From the NCBI RefSeq assembly GCF_003226325.1, contig NZ_PDOD01000001.1, positions 434,001-498,000 on the forward strand: 64,000 bases of DNA. Direction: 5' to 3'. Made by a program: the position numbers and the translations under genes. How positions within the stretch are numbered: position 1 is the stretch's first letter; each line of letters starts with the position of its first letter. Source of the stretch: Salipaludibacillus keqinensis. Its GTDB lineage: Bacteria > Bacillota > Bacilli > Bacillales > Salisediminibacteriaceae. A model generated the notes under the pieces. It was not told the DNA's origin. It saw only the letters and a list, made by a program, of their open reading frames with translations, and did no database searches. Positions 23,262 to 31,340 of this stretch are shown here, piece after piece.

Positions 23262-24881
23262 ATGAGCAAATGGCAAACGATGGATCAACTCAGAGATTTA
23301 ACAATATCTTTGGTAGAGTATGCAAGTGTTACGGGCAGTGAAGAAGAGATAGGTATAATGGAATTTGTTGAGTATGAACTTTCTTTGCTGCCGTATTTCA
23401 AGGAAAATCCCGAATACTTACATAATCACTTTACAAACGATGGAAGAAAGTTTGTGACTGCGTTGGTAAAAAGCAAGAAACCCACTGCTAAAACAATCAT
23501 TATTATGGGTCACTTAGATGTTGTAGATGTAGATGATTACGGAGAATGGAAACACCTTGCTTTTAGACCGAAAGAGCTAACAGAACAAATGGTGAGGCAA
23601 CAAAATCATTTACCTAATGACGTTAAGGAAGATATCAAGAATGATGAGTGGCTTTTCGGACGTGGGGTTATGGATATGAAGGCAGGAATAGCGTTATGTA
23701 TGTCAATGATCGAAGCGGCAACTAACAATGAATTTGACGGCAACCTCCTCTTTCTTGGAGTTCCTGATGAAGAGGTAGATTCTCTGGGAATGCGTACAGC
23801 TACGCCTGTTTTAGTGGAGTTTCAAGAAAAGCATGGCCTGGATTACCAGCTTTGTTGGAATACAGAGCCCATGTTTGCTAAATACCCAAGAGACAACAAT
23901 CTATATATATATCAAGGGTCAGTAGGGAAAATGCTTCCTGGATTTTATTGTTATGGAGAAGAAGCTCACGTCGCTGAACCATTTTCAGGGTTAAATGGGA
24001 ATCTTATGACTTCTGTACTAACAGAGATGATTGAATTGAATCCTATTTTCTCAGAGAATGTGTCAGGTGAAAGGACACCTCCGCCTAGCACACTCATACA
24101 AAAAGACTTAAAATTGGATTATTCAGTGCAAATTCCTCACACTGCCGTAGCCATTTATAATTTATTAACAATGAAAAAGTCAGTTGACCAAGTGACGGAA
24201 GATTTGCTTAAAACGGCAAGAGCTGCCGCAAAAAAGATCTCATCGATTTATCAAGAAAGAGAAAAAACCTTCTCTTCTTCTCTTGATTATGAGCCTCAAC
24301 ATAGAGAGATTCGAGTGATGACGTTTATAGACCTTTGTCGTCATGCAGTTAAATTGGTAGGCAAGGAAGAGGTTGAACGAAGAATCTCGTTTATTCATGC
24401 TCACGAATTAAAAGGGGATGATCGAGAAAAAACAATCTTAACAGTGAATGAAATAGCCACATTATGTAAAGATTTAACTCCTATGATCGTATTATTCTAT
24501 GCACCTCCTTATTATCCGCCAGTGTCATCTTCAGAAAACACGTTAGTGCAGAGTTTGTCTGAATCGATATTGAAAAAAGGTAAGGAAGAGGGCGATATGA
24601 GCTTAGAAATTGTCAACTATTTTCCAGGTCTATCAGATCTAAGTTACACGGCATTAGAAGAACCAGCATCGAGATTACAAGGGATGATAGAGAATATGCC
24701 TATCTGGGGAAAAGGCTACGATCTTCCTTTATCATCCATGGACAAATTGACTATGCCCATCTTTAATTTTGGGCCCGTAGGAAAAGACCCCCATAGCTGG
24801 ACGGAACGTTTGAATGTGACAAAATCGTTTGATAAACTACCTAAATTGATGAAGCAGGGAATACAAGAAGTTTTTAGCTAG
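23262..24881 (+). CDS. yqjN: M20 family peptidase, RocB-like (YqjN)
   Basis: Cytosolic zinc hydrolase of the M20 family, RocB subgroup. Of 539 residues, the first half holds IIMGHLDVVDVDDYGEW (metal His, catalytic Asp), RGVMDMKAGIALCMSMI (bridging Asp) and GVPDEEVDSLGMR (catalytic Glu pair). The C-terminal His of the metal site may lie in GKDPHSWTERL. RocB takes part in arginine catabolism in B. subtilis; YqjN is its paralogue in the yqj block with unproven substrate. The ATG follows GTGAGGGG. It is syntenic with yqjM and proI. A strong terminator follows. Confidence 0.85.
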   Translation: MSKWQTMDQLRDLTISLVEYASVTGSEEEIGIMEFVEYELSLLPYFKENPEYLHNHFTNDGRKFVTALVKSKKPTAKTIIIMGHLDVVDVDDYGEWKHLAFRPKELTEQMVRQQNHLPNDVKEDIKNDEWLFGRGVMDMKAGIALCMSMIEAATNNEFDGNLLFLGVPDEEVDSLGMRTATPVLVEFQEKHGLDYQLCWNTEPMFAKYPRDNNLYIYQGSVGKMLPGFYCYGEEAHVAEPFSGLNGNLMTSVLTEMIELNPIFSENVSGERTPPPSTLIQKDLKLDYSVQIPHTAVAIYNLLTMKKSVDQVTEDLLKTARAAAKKISSIYQEREKTFSSSLDYEPQHREIRVMTFIDLCRHAVKLVGKEEVERRISFIHAHELKGDDREKTILTVNEIATLCKDLTPMIVLFYAPPYYPPVSSSENTLVQSLSESILKKGKEEGDMSLEIVNYFPGLSDLSYTALEEPASRLQGMIENMPIWGKGYDLPLSSMDKLTMPIFNFGPVGKDPHSWTERLNVTKSFDKLPKLMKQGIQEVFS

Positions 24882-24884
24882 ATT

Positions 24885-24920
24885 GAAAAAGAGTAAGGGA
24901 AAAAATCCTTATTCTTTTTC
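24885..24920 (+). terminator. Terminator after yqjN
   Basis: GAAAAAGAGTAAGGg / tCCTTATTCTTTTTC with an A-rich loop directly after the stop codon. Confidence 0.8.
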
Positions 24921-24993
24921 ACTATGAGTTAAGTTAAGGAGAGGAGAAGGTTTAGGTAGTATAAACCACTCCGTTCAGAGCTATAAGTTAACA

Positions 24994-25824
24994 TTACTCT
25001 ATCTGTTCCCAAAAATGCACGGGGTCTTGATCAATGTCTGTTTCTAATAAATAAGAGGCTGGAACGAGCTCAACGTCTTTTTCTCTAAAATATGCTTCAG
25101 CTCGTTCTATAGCCTTATAGGTTTCTACCCCTTTAATGCCTACGTGGCCAATTCCAATCGCTTGTCCATTTTCGTCTGCTAAGTCAACAAGTCTCCGTGT
25201 CATGTTATAGACATAATCTTGTGAAGAGTGGGTGTCATCGAGAAATAAATGTCGCTCTGCATAAGGGATCTTCATTTTTTCTGCTAGAGTACCTATGCAA
25301 GAAGCAGGATTGGTTCCACTATCGATCACATACAAATCATGTTCTTTAGCCACTTTCAATATGGTATAAATCATTGACTTGTTCTCAACAATTTTTGATC
25401 CCATATGCTGATTTAACCCTTTTGCATGAGGGACATTCTCAATTGCTTGTTCCACCCTGAAGCGAACCTCTTCTAAACTGAGATCTGAAGTGATTGGCTG
25501 AGGTCCAAGCCATGACCGCTTTCCTTTTTTCGGTTCCATTGGCATATGAATCATAATTTCAAACCCTTGCTCATGTGCTTCTTCAGCAATGGCTGTTGAA
25601 TTTTCCATAAAGGGCATGATGGCGACAGTAATTGGTAGGCTCCCCTTTAAAAATTCATCCGTTCCTTTTCCGATCCCTCCAAAGTCATCGATAATGATTG
25701 CCGCTTTGCTTTCCGTATTTTCCATTTTGGAATACGCACTTACTTCTGAACAAGGAGAAATAAAGAGGGAGAGAGCAACTGTTAAATAAAGAATTCTGAT
25801 TGAAAAGAATTTACTCTTTGTCAA
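24994..25824 (-). CDS. Divergent polysaccharide deacetylase family protein (exported)
   Basis: Exported protein of 276 residues: N-terminal signal peptide (ILYLTVALSLFISPCSEVSA), then a single catalytic-fold domain of the divergent polysaccharide deacetylase family (DUF610, YibQ). Motifs: AAIIIDDFGG, ITVAIMPFMEN, EIMIHMPMEPKK, GLNQHMGSKI, YVIDSGTNPAS and IGIGHVGIKG. The Asp, His and Glu of a polysaccharide-deacetylase metal site can be traced, but activity is unproven for this family. The TTG start follows AAAAGGATGG. It is monocistronic; no peptidoglycan genes are adjacent. Confidence 0.82.
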   Translation of the reverse strand: MTKSKFFSIRILYLTVALSLFISPCSEVSAYSKMENTESKAAIIIDDFGGIGKGTDEFLKGSLPITVAIMPFMENSTAIAEEAHEQGFEIMIHMPMEPKKGKRSWLGPQPITSDLSLEEVRFRVEQAIENVPHAKGLNQHMGSKIVENKSMIYTILKVAKEHDLYVIDSGTNPASCIGTLAEKMKIPYAERHLFLDDTHSSQDYVYNMTRRLVDLADENGQAIGIGHVGIKGVETYKAIERAEAYFREKDVELVPASYLLETDIDQDPVHFWEQIE

Positions 25825-25888
25825 TGAAAACCATCCTTTTCGTCAAATGACTTATTGTCTTAGTATGCGACAAATTGATCAATAAATG

Positions 25889-25923
25889 AAAAATCCACCG
25901 GAAAATTTCCGGTGGATTTTTTA
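25889..25923. terminator. Terminator downstream of tnrA
   Basis: Perfect palindrome with arms AAATCCACCGGAAA / TTTCCGGTGGATTT and T-runs on both sides, so it works on the minus strand after tnrA and could act in both directions. Confidence 0.88.
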
Positions 25924-25991
25924 ATTTAGTGGCTTTGTATGGAGTGTTTAGTATAACTTAACGGTTCATTACTCCTTGATGGCTTTCCTTT

Positions 25992-26291
25992 TTATTTTCT
26001 CATTTTAAAAGCAGCATTCAACTGACCACGTAGCATTTTGTCACGAACGTCTGATTTTTTCATTTCTTCTTTCCGAATCTCAAAGGTTTGCATTCCATCT
26101 TCCATTTTATTTGCAATATCCACTAGCCTTTCTACGTCAGCGAATGAATACTTGCGTGTTCCACCTTTACTCCGTTCAGGAAAAATTAATTTTCTTTCCT
26201 CATAATAACGGATCTGACGTTCAGATAACCCTGTTAGCTCGCTTGTAATACCTATGCTAATGACTTTTTTATCTTTGTAAGTAGATGACAA
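25992..26291 (-). CDS. tnrA: Nitrogen regulator TnrA (MerR family)
   Basis: Global nitrogen regulator of 99 residues. The winged helix with [27 protein letters not shown]-type sequence and [18 protein letters not shown] is the TnrA/GlnR signature. The short C-terminus ending [11 protein letters not shown] is the TnrA glutamine-synthetase interaction tail; GlnR has a longer, different tail. TTG at 26291 is chosen because GAAGGAAGGGG precedes it; an earlier TTG at 26312 has no ribosome site. A perfect TnrA box lies 76 bp upstream, indicating autoregulation. glnA is not in the window. Confidence 0.9.
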   Translation of the reverse strand: MSSTYKDKKVISIGITSELTGLSERQIRYYEERKLIFPERSKGGTRKYSFADVERLVDIANKMEDGMQTFEIRKEEMKKSDVRDKMLRGQLNAAFKMRK

Positions 26292-26366
26292 ACGAAACCC
26301 CTTCCTTCTCAATCTTTTTCGCTTTTTACATACTATATCACGGAAAAGAAGCCACGTTGGAATTTT

Positions 26367-26383
26367 TGTGAGATTATCTTACA
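26367..26383 (-). promoter_or_regulatory. TnrA/GlnR box upstream of tnrA
   Basis: TGTGAGATTATCTTACA matches TGTNA-N7-TNACA at every defined position, in the intergenic region between tnrA and the sodium channel gene. It points to autoactivation of tnrA in low nitrogen. Confidence 0.75.
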
Positions 26384-26450
26384 TGGATCGGGATTTCGGT
26401 CGATCATCTACTATGGAGACCATCATAGACGTTTATTGAGTGTACAATCA

Positions 26451-27266
26451 TTATTTCTTAATTACTTCATCTTTGATAAGTTGCTTCAATTCATGGACCT
26501 CTTTACGAAGCTCAACGACTTCTTCGTGCGTATTTTCTATTTCTTCGTCTGCTGTATCGGCTTTTTCTACGTTGTTGACAATGACCCCTATAAACAAATT
26601 AAAGACAACGAACGTGCCTACTAATACAAAAGAGACGAAATAAATCCAAGCCCATGGCAACTCCTGAAAGATTGGCCGCATCACTTCACTTGCCCAAGAT
26701 TCAAGCGTGACAACTTGGAAAAGAGTTAGCAATGACAATTGTAAATTTCCAAAATATTCAGGTGAAACTTGTTGGAATAACATTGTACCGATGACAGCAA
26801 AGATATAAAAGACAATGCCCATCAATAGCATGATATTACCCAAAGCTGGAATCGTCATCAACAATGCGTCTACCAGCCTTCTTAAAGATGGAATCACGGA
26901 TATTGCTCTGAAGACACGGAGTACTCGTAAAATACGTAAGACAGTCACGAAGTGAGCACCTACGAATATGTGACCTGCTGCCACTATGATAAAGTCAAAC
27001 CAGTTCCAACTATCTTTAAAGAAATGTTTCAAGTTTTTTGCGGCAGCGATACGAAGGATAATTTCAATCGTGAAGATCCATAATAATACTCGATCGGCAG
27101 TCCAAAATGCAGACCGGTATTCATTGTAAAGGGAAGGATAAGTTTCCATCCCGACGATAATTGCATTAATCATAATTAAACTGATGATCGAAGTGGTGAA
27201 CCATTTATTTTCTACAAGGTTGCTTAATTGACGTTTCCATTTTCGTGGTTTCCTCGTTGTTTTCAT
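26451..27266 (-). CDS. Voltage-gated sodium channel, NaChBac type
   Basis: Six-helix ion channel subunit that forms homotetramers. Of 271 residues, helices S1-S3 span about 22-102. The S4 voltage sensor has Arg at 111, 114, 117 and 120 (VLRILRVLRVFR). The pore loop is LFQVVTLESWAS with selectivity residues L188-E-S-W, identical to NaChBac of an alkaliphilic Bacillus. S6 (NLFIGVIVNNVEKA) leads into a C-terminal coiled coil (EEVVELRKEVHELKQLI). ATG at 27266 follows TTGGAGGAC. Sodium selectivity is inferred from the filter; in alkaliphiles such a channel returns Na+ for motility and pH control. Confidence 0.92.
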   Translation of the reverse strand: MKTTRKPRKWKRQLSNLVENKWFTTSIISLIMINAIIVGMETYPSLYNEYRSAFWTADRVLLWIFTIEIILRIAAAKNLKHFFKDSWNWFDFIIVAAGHIFVGAHFVTVLRILRVLRVFRAISVIPSLRRLVDALLMTIPALGNIMLLMGIVFYIFAVIGTMLFQQVSPEYFGNLQLSLLTLFQVVTLESWASEVMRPIFQELPWAWIYFVSFVLVGTFVVFNLFIGVIVNNVEKADTADEEIENTHEEVVELRKEVHELKQLIKDEVIKK

Positions 27267-27363
27267 GATAAAGTCCTCCAACGTTGTCCTAAGTTGCGCT
27301 TAAGTTTCACAAGGATCTGTGACAAATACTCTATTAGTCTACTAAAAATTGCAGACATTAGAA

Positions 27364-27393
27364 AGAGCTGCCCGTTGAAAATTGGACAGCTCT
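27364..27393 (-). terminator. Terminator after the FAD oxidoreductase gene
   Basis: On the minus strand AGAGCTGtCC / GGgCAGCTCT with a 10-nt loop, followed by TTTC, seven bp after the stop codon. Confidence 0.7.
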
Positions 27394-27399
27394 AGTAAA

Positions 27400-28713
27400 T
27401 TATGCTCCTTTTATTGCTCCTTTTTTAGCAAGGATTCTTTGAGAAACTTGATAAGCACTTGAAAAAGAAAGTTCAGACAGCTGTCCCACGCCTTGGCACC
27501 AATCACCCGCAAAGTGGGCATTCTGGAGTTTAGAAAAATGAGTAGGCAACCCTCGTTGATTCATCGCCCATCTTATAGCTTGAAGGACGGGTTTCTTTGA
27601 AGCTCTCGGTATGGCTAATTGTTTTCGCCAGCCTTCGAAATGTTTATCGTAGAATTGTTCCATTCGTTGAATCATTTCTTCGTGGGCACCCGTGTCGTTT
27701 ATTTCATGTTGATTCAAATACCCTACTGCTTGAAGTAGTTGTCCTCCTGGAGGAGCAGCTTCCATATCGTAGTAAGAAATATCAGTAATGAAAATCTGAC
27801 GGTCTTTATCAAAAATATACGTATAATCAGATTCAATTCGTTTCTTTAAACCGACATCGTAAAACATGACATAAGTTGGTTCGTAATCGGTATAACGTTC
27901 TAAGTCGCTTTGAATGGGTGTTTCTTGAAACAGTTTTTGCAATTCTTCCGGAGGAATGGCAAAAATAAAGTCTTCAGCCGAATAAGAATGTCTTTTCGTT
28001 TGCACTTCAGTTACGAAATCTTGATTACTGTTAATATGAGTGATTTTCGTTTTTTCGTGAATTTCTCCGCCGTTTTGTTTGATGACACGCTTAAACTCTT
28101 CGATTAATACTTTCCATCCTCCTTGGATGAAACTTACAGGAATATTGGTTTTAAAAAGTCTTCTATAATAACTAAAAAAGACATCAGATGGTATGCTGTC
28201 TGGATCTCCAGAAAAGAAGTTTGTAGTAGCTAAATTTAGCATCATTTCTTTCACTGCTGGACTAATTTTCCGAAGATCAATCCATTCTTGAATGGATAAA
28301 TTCGGATCGCCTTTTTCAAACCCCAGTGTGGTGAAAAGCATATGATAAGCAAATCGGAATTTATCCATCCCTTTAAGAAGTTTGGTTTGGAGAAGCCCAC
28401 CAATATTTGAAGGAATAACGCTAGTATCTTCGCCCATATCATACTTAGCCTTCAGTTGTGTAAAGTCCTCCCATTGAATACGGAGTCCTAAGTCGTTTTC
28501 AATTTTCGTCAAGTAAGATGTGTCTCGTGCATAAATCGCATGGGCACCAAAATTGAACTGGTAGCCTTTTAGTTGGATGGTCATTGCGCGTCCACCTAAT
28601 TTACCTCGCTCTAGAAGAGCTACTTTTTTTCCTTGGTGCGCTAAATATGCAGCTGTGGATAATCCTGCCAAACCACCTCCTACAATCACGGCATCGTATC
28701 GGCTTTTTCTCAT
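27400..28713 (-). CDS. FAD-dependent amine oxidase/phytoene dehydrogenase-like oxidoreductase
   Basis: Flavoprotein of 437 residues. The N-terminal dinucleotide-binding motif DAVIVGGGLAGLSTAAYL plus LLERGKLGGRA places it in the flavin amine oxidase/phytoene desaturase superfamily. A C-terminal FAD segment (NAHFAGDWCQGVGQLSELSFSS) closes it. It is distinct from the three Crt-type desaturases at 38-43.5 kb and shares little beyond the FAD motifs. Substrate is unknown. GGGGGGTAAC precedes the ATG. It stands alone on the minus strand. Confidence 0.8.
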   Translation of the reverse strand: MRKSRYDAVIVGGGLAGLSTAAYLAHQGKKVALLERGKLGGRAMTIQLKGYQFNFGAHAIYARDTSYLTKIENDLGLRIQWEDFTQLKAKYDMGEDTSVIPSNIGGLLQTKLLKGMDKFRFAYHMLFTTLGFEKGDPNLSIQEWIDLRKISPAVKEMMLNLATTNFFSGDPDSIPSDVFFSYYRRLFKTNIPVSFIQGGWKVLIEEFKRVIKQNGGEIHEKTKITHINSNQDFVTEVQTKRHSYSAEDFIFAIPPEELQKLFQETPIQSDLERYTDYEPTYVMFYDVGLKKRIESDYTYIFDKDRQIFITDISYYDMEAAPPGGQLLQAVGYLNQHEINDTGAHEEMIQRMEQFYDKHFEGWRKQLAIPRASKKPVLQAIRWAMNQRGLPTHFSKLQNAHFAGDWCQGVGQLSELSFSSAYQVSQRILAKKGAIKGA

Positions 28714-28834
28714 GAATGTTACCCCCCAAAGTATATGGAAATCCCGTTAGATCAATAATTCATAATGAAAATATCTATAGTCATTTTGTAAATAATTATA
28801 TCTTACAATGGTGAGGTTTAAAAGAGAAGATTGA

Positions 28835-28861
28835 AGCGGTCATCGATATGATGAGACCGCT
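28835..28861 (-). terminator. Possible terminator after proI
   Basis: AGCGGTC / GACCGCT arms with a partly paired loop, followed on the minus strand by a loose T-rich tract. The stem is good but the tail is weak. Confidence 0.45.
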
Positions 28862-28909
28862 ACGTGATTTAGTGGAATAAACTGGAGATAAACCAAGTTG
28901 GATTGATGA

Positions 28910-29758
28910 TCATTTGTGTACGTCATCAGTTAAAATCTCACGACAGCTGTCGCCTAATTCTTTTGATCGTCCATAAGCTTTCTCAATACAATGAATCATT
29001 GTTTCTTGGACTTCATGTTCTCTTAAAATATTAAAACCAGCCTCAGTTGTTCCCCCAGGACTCATAATTTGATGATAAAGCGTGGAAGGAGAGAGCTCTT
29101 TTGTCTGGACTCTAAGGCTTGCACCTAGTAATGTTTGTGAGACAAGGTGTCTGGCTAAAGTCTTATCAATACCAATTTTCTCTGCAGCCATTTCCATTGA
29201 TTCCATTAAATAATAGATATAAGCAGGTCCTGTTCCTGTTAATGCCGTCATGGCATCCATTTGAGATTCAGGGACTTCGGCTATTTCACCTACAAATGTA
29301 AAAACTTTTTCTACAATATTTTTTTGTGTCTGAGTAACCCACGCGCCTAAAGCATAAGGTGTCATAGAAGCATTTACAACAGCTGACGTATTAGGTATAG
29401 CTCGAATAACAGGAACATTTAAATGAGGAAAGTATTCTTCCAGATCTTTCACAGTTATACCAGCCATAACAGATATTAATGGGGTATTTGGCTTCATGGT
29501 TTGCTTAAAAGGAAGTAAAGCATTTTTCCAGTCTTTAGGTTTACAAGCTAGTATAAAAAGTTGTCCGTGCTCAAGTAAGGACTCCTGATTGCGAGTGACT
29601 TTCACTTGATATGCACGAGTCAATTCATCTAACCGATGGTCGTTACTACGATTTGTAACCATGATGTTTTCAGGTGAAATGCTATTACTTTTTAGCCAGC
29701 CTGCGATAAGAGCTTCGGCCATAGATCCAGCACCGATGATTGTCAAATTAAAATTCAT
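28910..29758 (-). CDS. proI: Pyrroline-5-carboxylate reductase
   Basis: Cytosolic enzyme reducing pyrroline-5-carboxylate to proline with NAD(P)H. The 282 residues have the N-terminal Rossmann motif LTIIGAGSMAEALIAGWL, the central ACKPKDW, the ATG-type segment AIPNTSAVVN, and the C-terminal signature family segment (IMSPGGTTEAGFNILREHEV). B. subtilis has several paralogues; proI (yqjO) lies between yqjN and yqjQ, so synteny favours that one. A consensus promoter and a nested palindrome lie upstream. Proline is a compatible solute in halophiles, which may explain dedicated control. Confidence 0.92.
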   Translation of the reverse strand: MNFNLTIIGAGSMAEALIAGWLKSNSISPENIMVTNRSNDHRLDELTRAYQVKVTRNQESLLEHGQLFILACKPKDWKNALLPFKQTMKPNTPLISVMAGITVKDLEEYFPHLNVPVIRAIPNTSAVVNASMTPYALGAWVTQTQKNIVEKVFTFVGEIAEVPESQMDAMTALTGTGPAYIYYLMESMEMAAEKIGIDKTLARHLVSQTLLGASLRVQTKELSPSTLYHQIMSPGGTTEAGFNILREHEVQETMIHCIEKAYGRSKELGDSCREILTDDVHK

Positions 29759-29807
29759 TTTTAAGCCACCTTTTTATGGAATATATAGTTGATCTTTACA
29801 CACCATC

Positions 29808-29835
29808 TAGAATAATTATTCTATTTAGAATAATT
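29808..29835 (-). promoter_or_regulatory. Nested palindromes in the proI leader
   Basis: Two perfect palindromes overlap: TAGAATAATTATTCTA (29808-29823), and a longer one (29814-29835) with 10-bp arms AATTATTCTA / TAGAATAATT and a 2-bp centre. They lie about +6 to +33 of the predicted proI transcript, a repressor position. I cannot match them to a known regulator. Confidence 0.55.
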
Positions 29836-29847
29836 AAAATTTATCTT

Positions 29848-29876
29848 AGTATGAAGGTACATATTCTTATTGTCAA
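29848..29876 (-). promoter_or_regulatory. Sigma-A promoter of proI
   Basis: On the minus strand TTGACA (29876-29871), a 17-bp spacer and CATACT (29853-29848). Confidence 0.72.
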
Positions 29877-29957
29877 CGTTGTGCTTGAAATGTTTAGACG
29901 AATCAAAGGTTCTAAAGCTATAATGGACACATCCTATTGATCAGGAGAGGAATTCTT

Positions 29958-30755
29958 ATGACTGGTAAAGCTTTAACAAAAGAACTCGTTGTGATTACAG
30001 GCGCATCTAGTGGAATAGGAAAGGAAATGGCGATCGAAGTAGCAAACCGTGGAGGGGTTCCAATTTTATTAGCAAGGTCTGAAGAGAAGATGGCCGCCAT
30101 ATCAGATCAAATATATCTTTCTACCAACATTATCGCCCCATATTACATACTGGATGTGTCGAATAACAAGGAAGTCAAGAAAGTTTTTGATACGATCATA
30201 GAAAAACACGGCACAATTAATGTTTTAATTAATAATGCAGGATTTGCTGTGTTTGACTCTGTCTTAAACGCGTCAATGGAAGATGCAGAGGACATGTTTC
30301 AAGTGAATGTACTTGGTACAATTGCATGTACGAAAGCAATTCTCCCTCATATGCTAAAGAATAAATCGGGGCATATTATTTTCGTTGCTTCTCAAGCGGC
30401 AAAACTATCCACACCGAAAGCTAGCGTTTATGCAGCAACTAAACATGCATTGCTCGGTTTTGCTAATGGATTACGAATGGAAGTTCATGATGATCCCATC
30501 ACGATTAGTGTTGTAAATCCAGGGCCGATTCGTACAGGTTTTTTAGAGGCAGCAGACAAAACAGGGAATTATCAGAAAAGCGTAGAGAAATTTTTGCTTG
30601 ATGCAAATGATGTGGCCAAAAAAACGATTCAATTAATAGCTAGGCCGAGACGGGAACTAAATTTACCCCTTTGGATGGGAGTCGGTTCGATGGTTTATCA
30701 GCTATTTCCTCAAATCGTAGAGAGGATAGCAGGAAAGCAACTCCGGCAAAAATAA
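29958..30755 (+). CDS. yqjQ: Short-chain dehydrogenase/reductase (YqjQ-like)
   Basis: Classical SDR oxidoreductase of 265 residues. The nucleotide-binding TGASSGIGKEMA is at about 15-26, then NNAGFAV, the catalytic Ser in FVASQAAK, YxxxK as YAATK, and PGPIRT. The cofactor and substrate are unknown. ATG at 29958 is preferred to the TTG at 29937 because CAGGAGAGGA lies just before it. The family YqjQ lies in the same B. subtilis block after proI, here with yqjP missing. The C-terminal helix may be membrane-associated (MGVGSMVYQLFPQIVERIAG). Confidence 0.85.
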   Translation: MTGKALTKELVVITGASSGIGKEMAIEVANRGGVPILLARSEEKMAAISDQIYLSTNIIAPYYILDVSNNKEVKKVFDTIIEKHGTINVLINNAGFAVFDSVLNASMEDAEDMFQVNVLGTIACTKAILPHMLKNKSGHIIFVASQAAKLSTPKASVYAATKHALLGFANGLRMEVHDDPITISVVNPGPIRTGFLEAADKTGNYQKSVEKFLLDANDVAKKTIQLIARPRRELNLPLWMGVGSMVYQLFPQIVERIAGKQLRQK

Positions 30756-30896
30756 GAGAAAATATACTGGGTTTGAAATGAGTGATTGCATTTCTTATAG
30801 AGCTAACTTTGTGATCAATTTGTAACAGGAATATCACTAAATGTTCACAAAAAAAGAGCGAAAATGGTGTATAGTTAAACTTGTAATTTAGTAATT

Positions 30897-30914
30897 AGGT
30901 GAATTTATTCACAA
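30897..30914 (+). promoter_or_regulatory. Rex-like redox operator
   Basis: AGGTGAATTTATTCACAA matches the Rex consensus TTGTGAA-N4-TTCACAA at 12 of 14 fixed positions and is symmetric over GTGAATTTATTCAC. It lies about 33 bp before the start of the 104-aa gene. Confidence 0.45.
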
Positions 30915-30947
30915 AGATTCTCAATACAAAGGGAGATGGAATTTACT

Positions 30948-31262
30948 ATGATCGTAAAAGATTTAGTTGAGACGAGAGAGTTACTAACTGAGGAAATGAG
31001 TGAACGTGCGTTTGTGGTTTATGAGCGTTTTGAGAACGTTGATTGCCATTGCGAAGGTGATAAATTCGAAGAAATCGAATGCGATCCGGAAGAACAAATT
31101 CAAATTTTGGTTGGGAGCCCAGTATCAACGGCATCACTGAAAAGTGTTAAAACGTATTTAGTTGGTGATACATTTTCGACTATAGATGAGATCATAGCAG
31201 ATATCCGTTTGAACCATAAAGATTTATTTAAAACAGATAACTCACTTTTACCTCTTGGTTAA
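30948..31262 (+). CDS. Hypothetical acidic protein, 104 aa
   Basis: Unknown cytosolic protein, strongly acidic (MIVKDLVETRELLTEEMSE at the start), with three Cys, two as CHC (VDCHCEGD, about residues 29-31) and one at IECDPEE. No signal or membrane segment. ATG at 30948 follows GGGAGATGG; an ATG at 30936 overlaps that site. Its stop codon lies in the loop of the terminator. A Rex-like operator upstream suggests control by NADH/NAD+ ratio. A CHC motif plus a redox operator could mean metal binding, but this is guesswork. Confidence 0.75.
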   Translation: MIVKDLVETRELLTEEMSERAFVVYERFENVDCHCEGDKFEEIECDPEEQIQILVGSPVSTASLKSVKTYLVGDTFSTIDEIIADIRLNHKDLFKTDNSLLPLG

Positions 31263-31276
31263 TCCAAGAGGTTTTT
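31250..31276 (+). terminator. Terminator overlapping a stop codon
   Basis: ACCTCTTGG / CCAAGAGGT stem with the TTAAT loop, which contains the TAA stop of the 104-aa gene, and a T-tail. Confidence 0.85.
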
Positions 31277-31340
31277 CTTTGTCTTTTTCTGGTCTATAAT
31301 AAAGGAATGGAAATGAACTGACGAAAGGAGAGGGTGTATA

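Noticed and set aside
22148-25886. Repeated 15-mer AAATTGATCAATAAA at about 22148 and 25872
   Set aside because: A 15-base AT-rich match is expected by chance in 64 kb, and no terminal repeat or mobile gene is nearby.
29808-29835. A classical PerR or Fur box at proI
   Set aside because: The halves lack the central single base of the 7-1-7 box and the wider repeat has a 10-2-10 symmetry.
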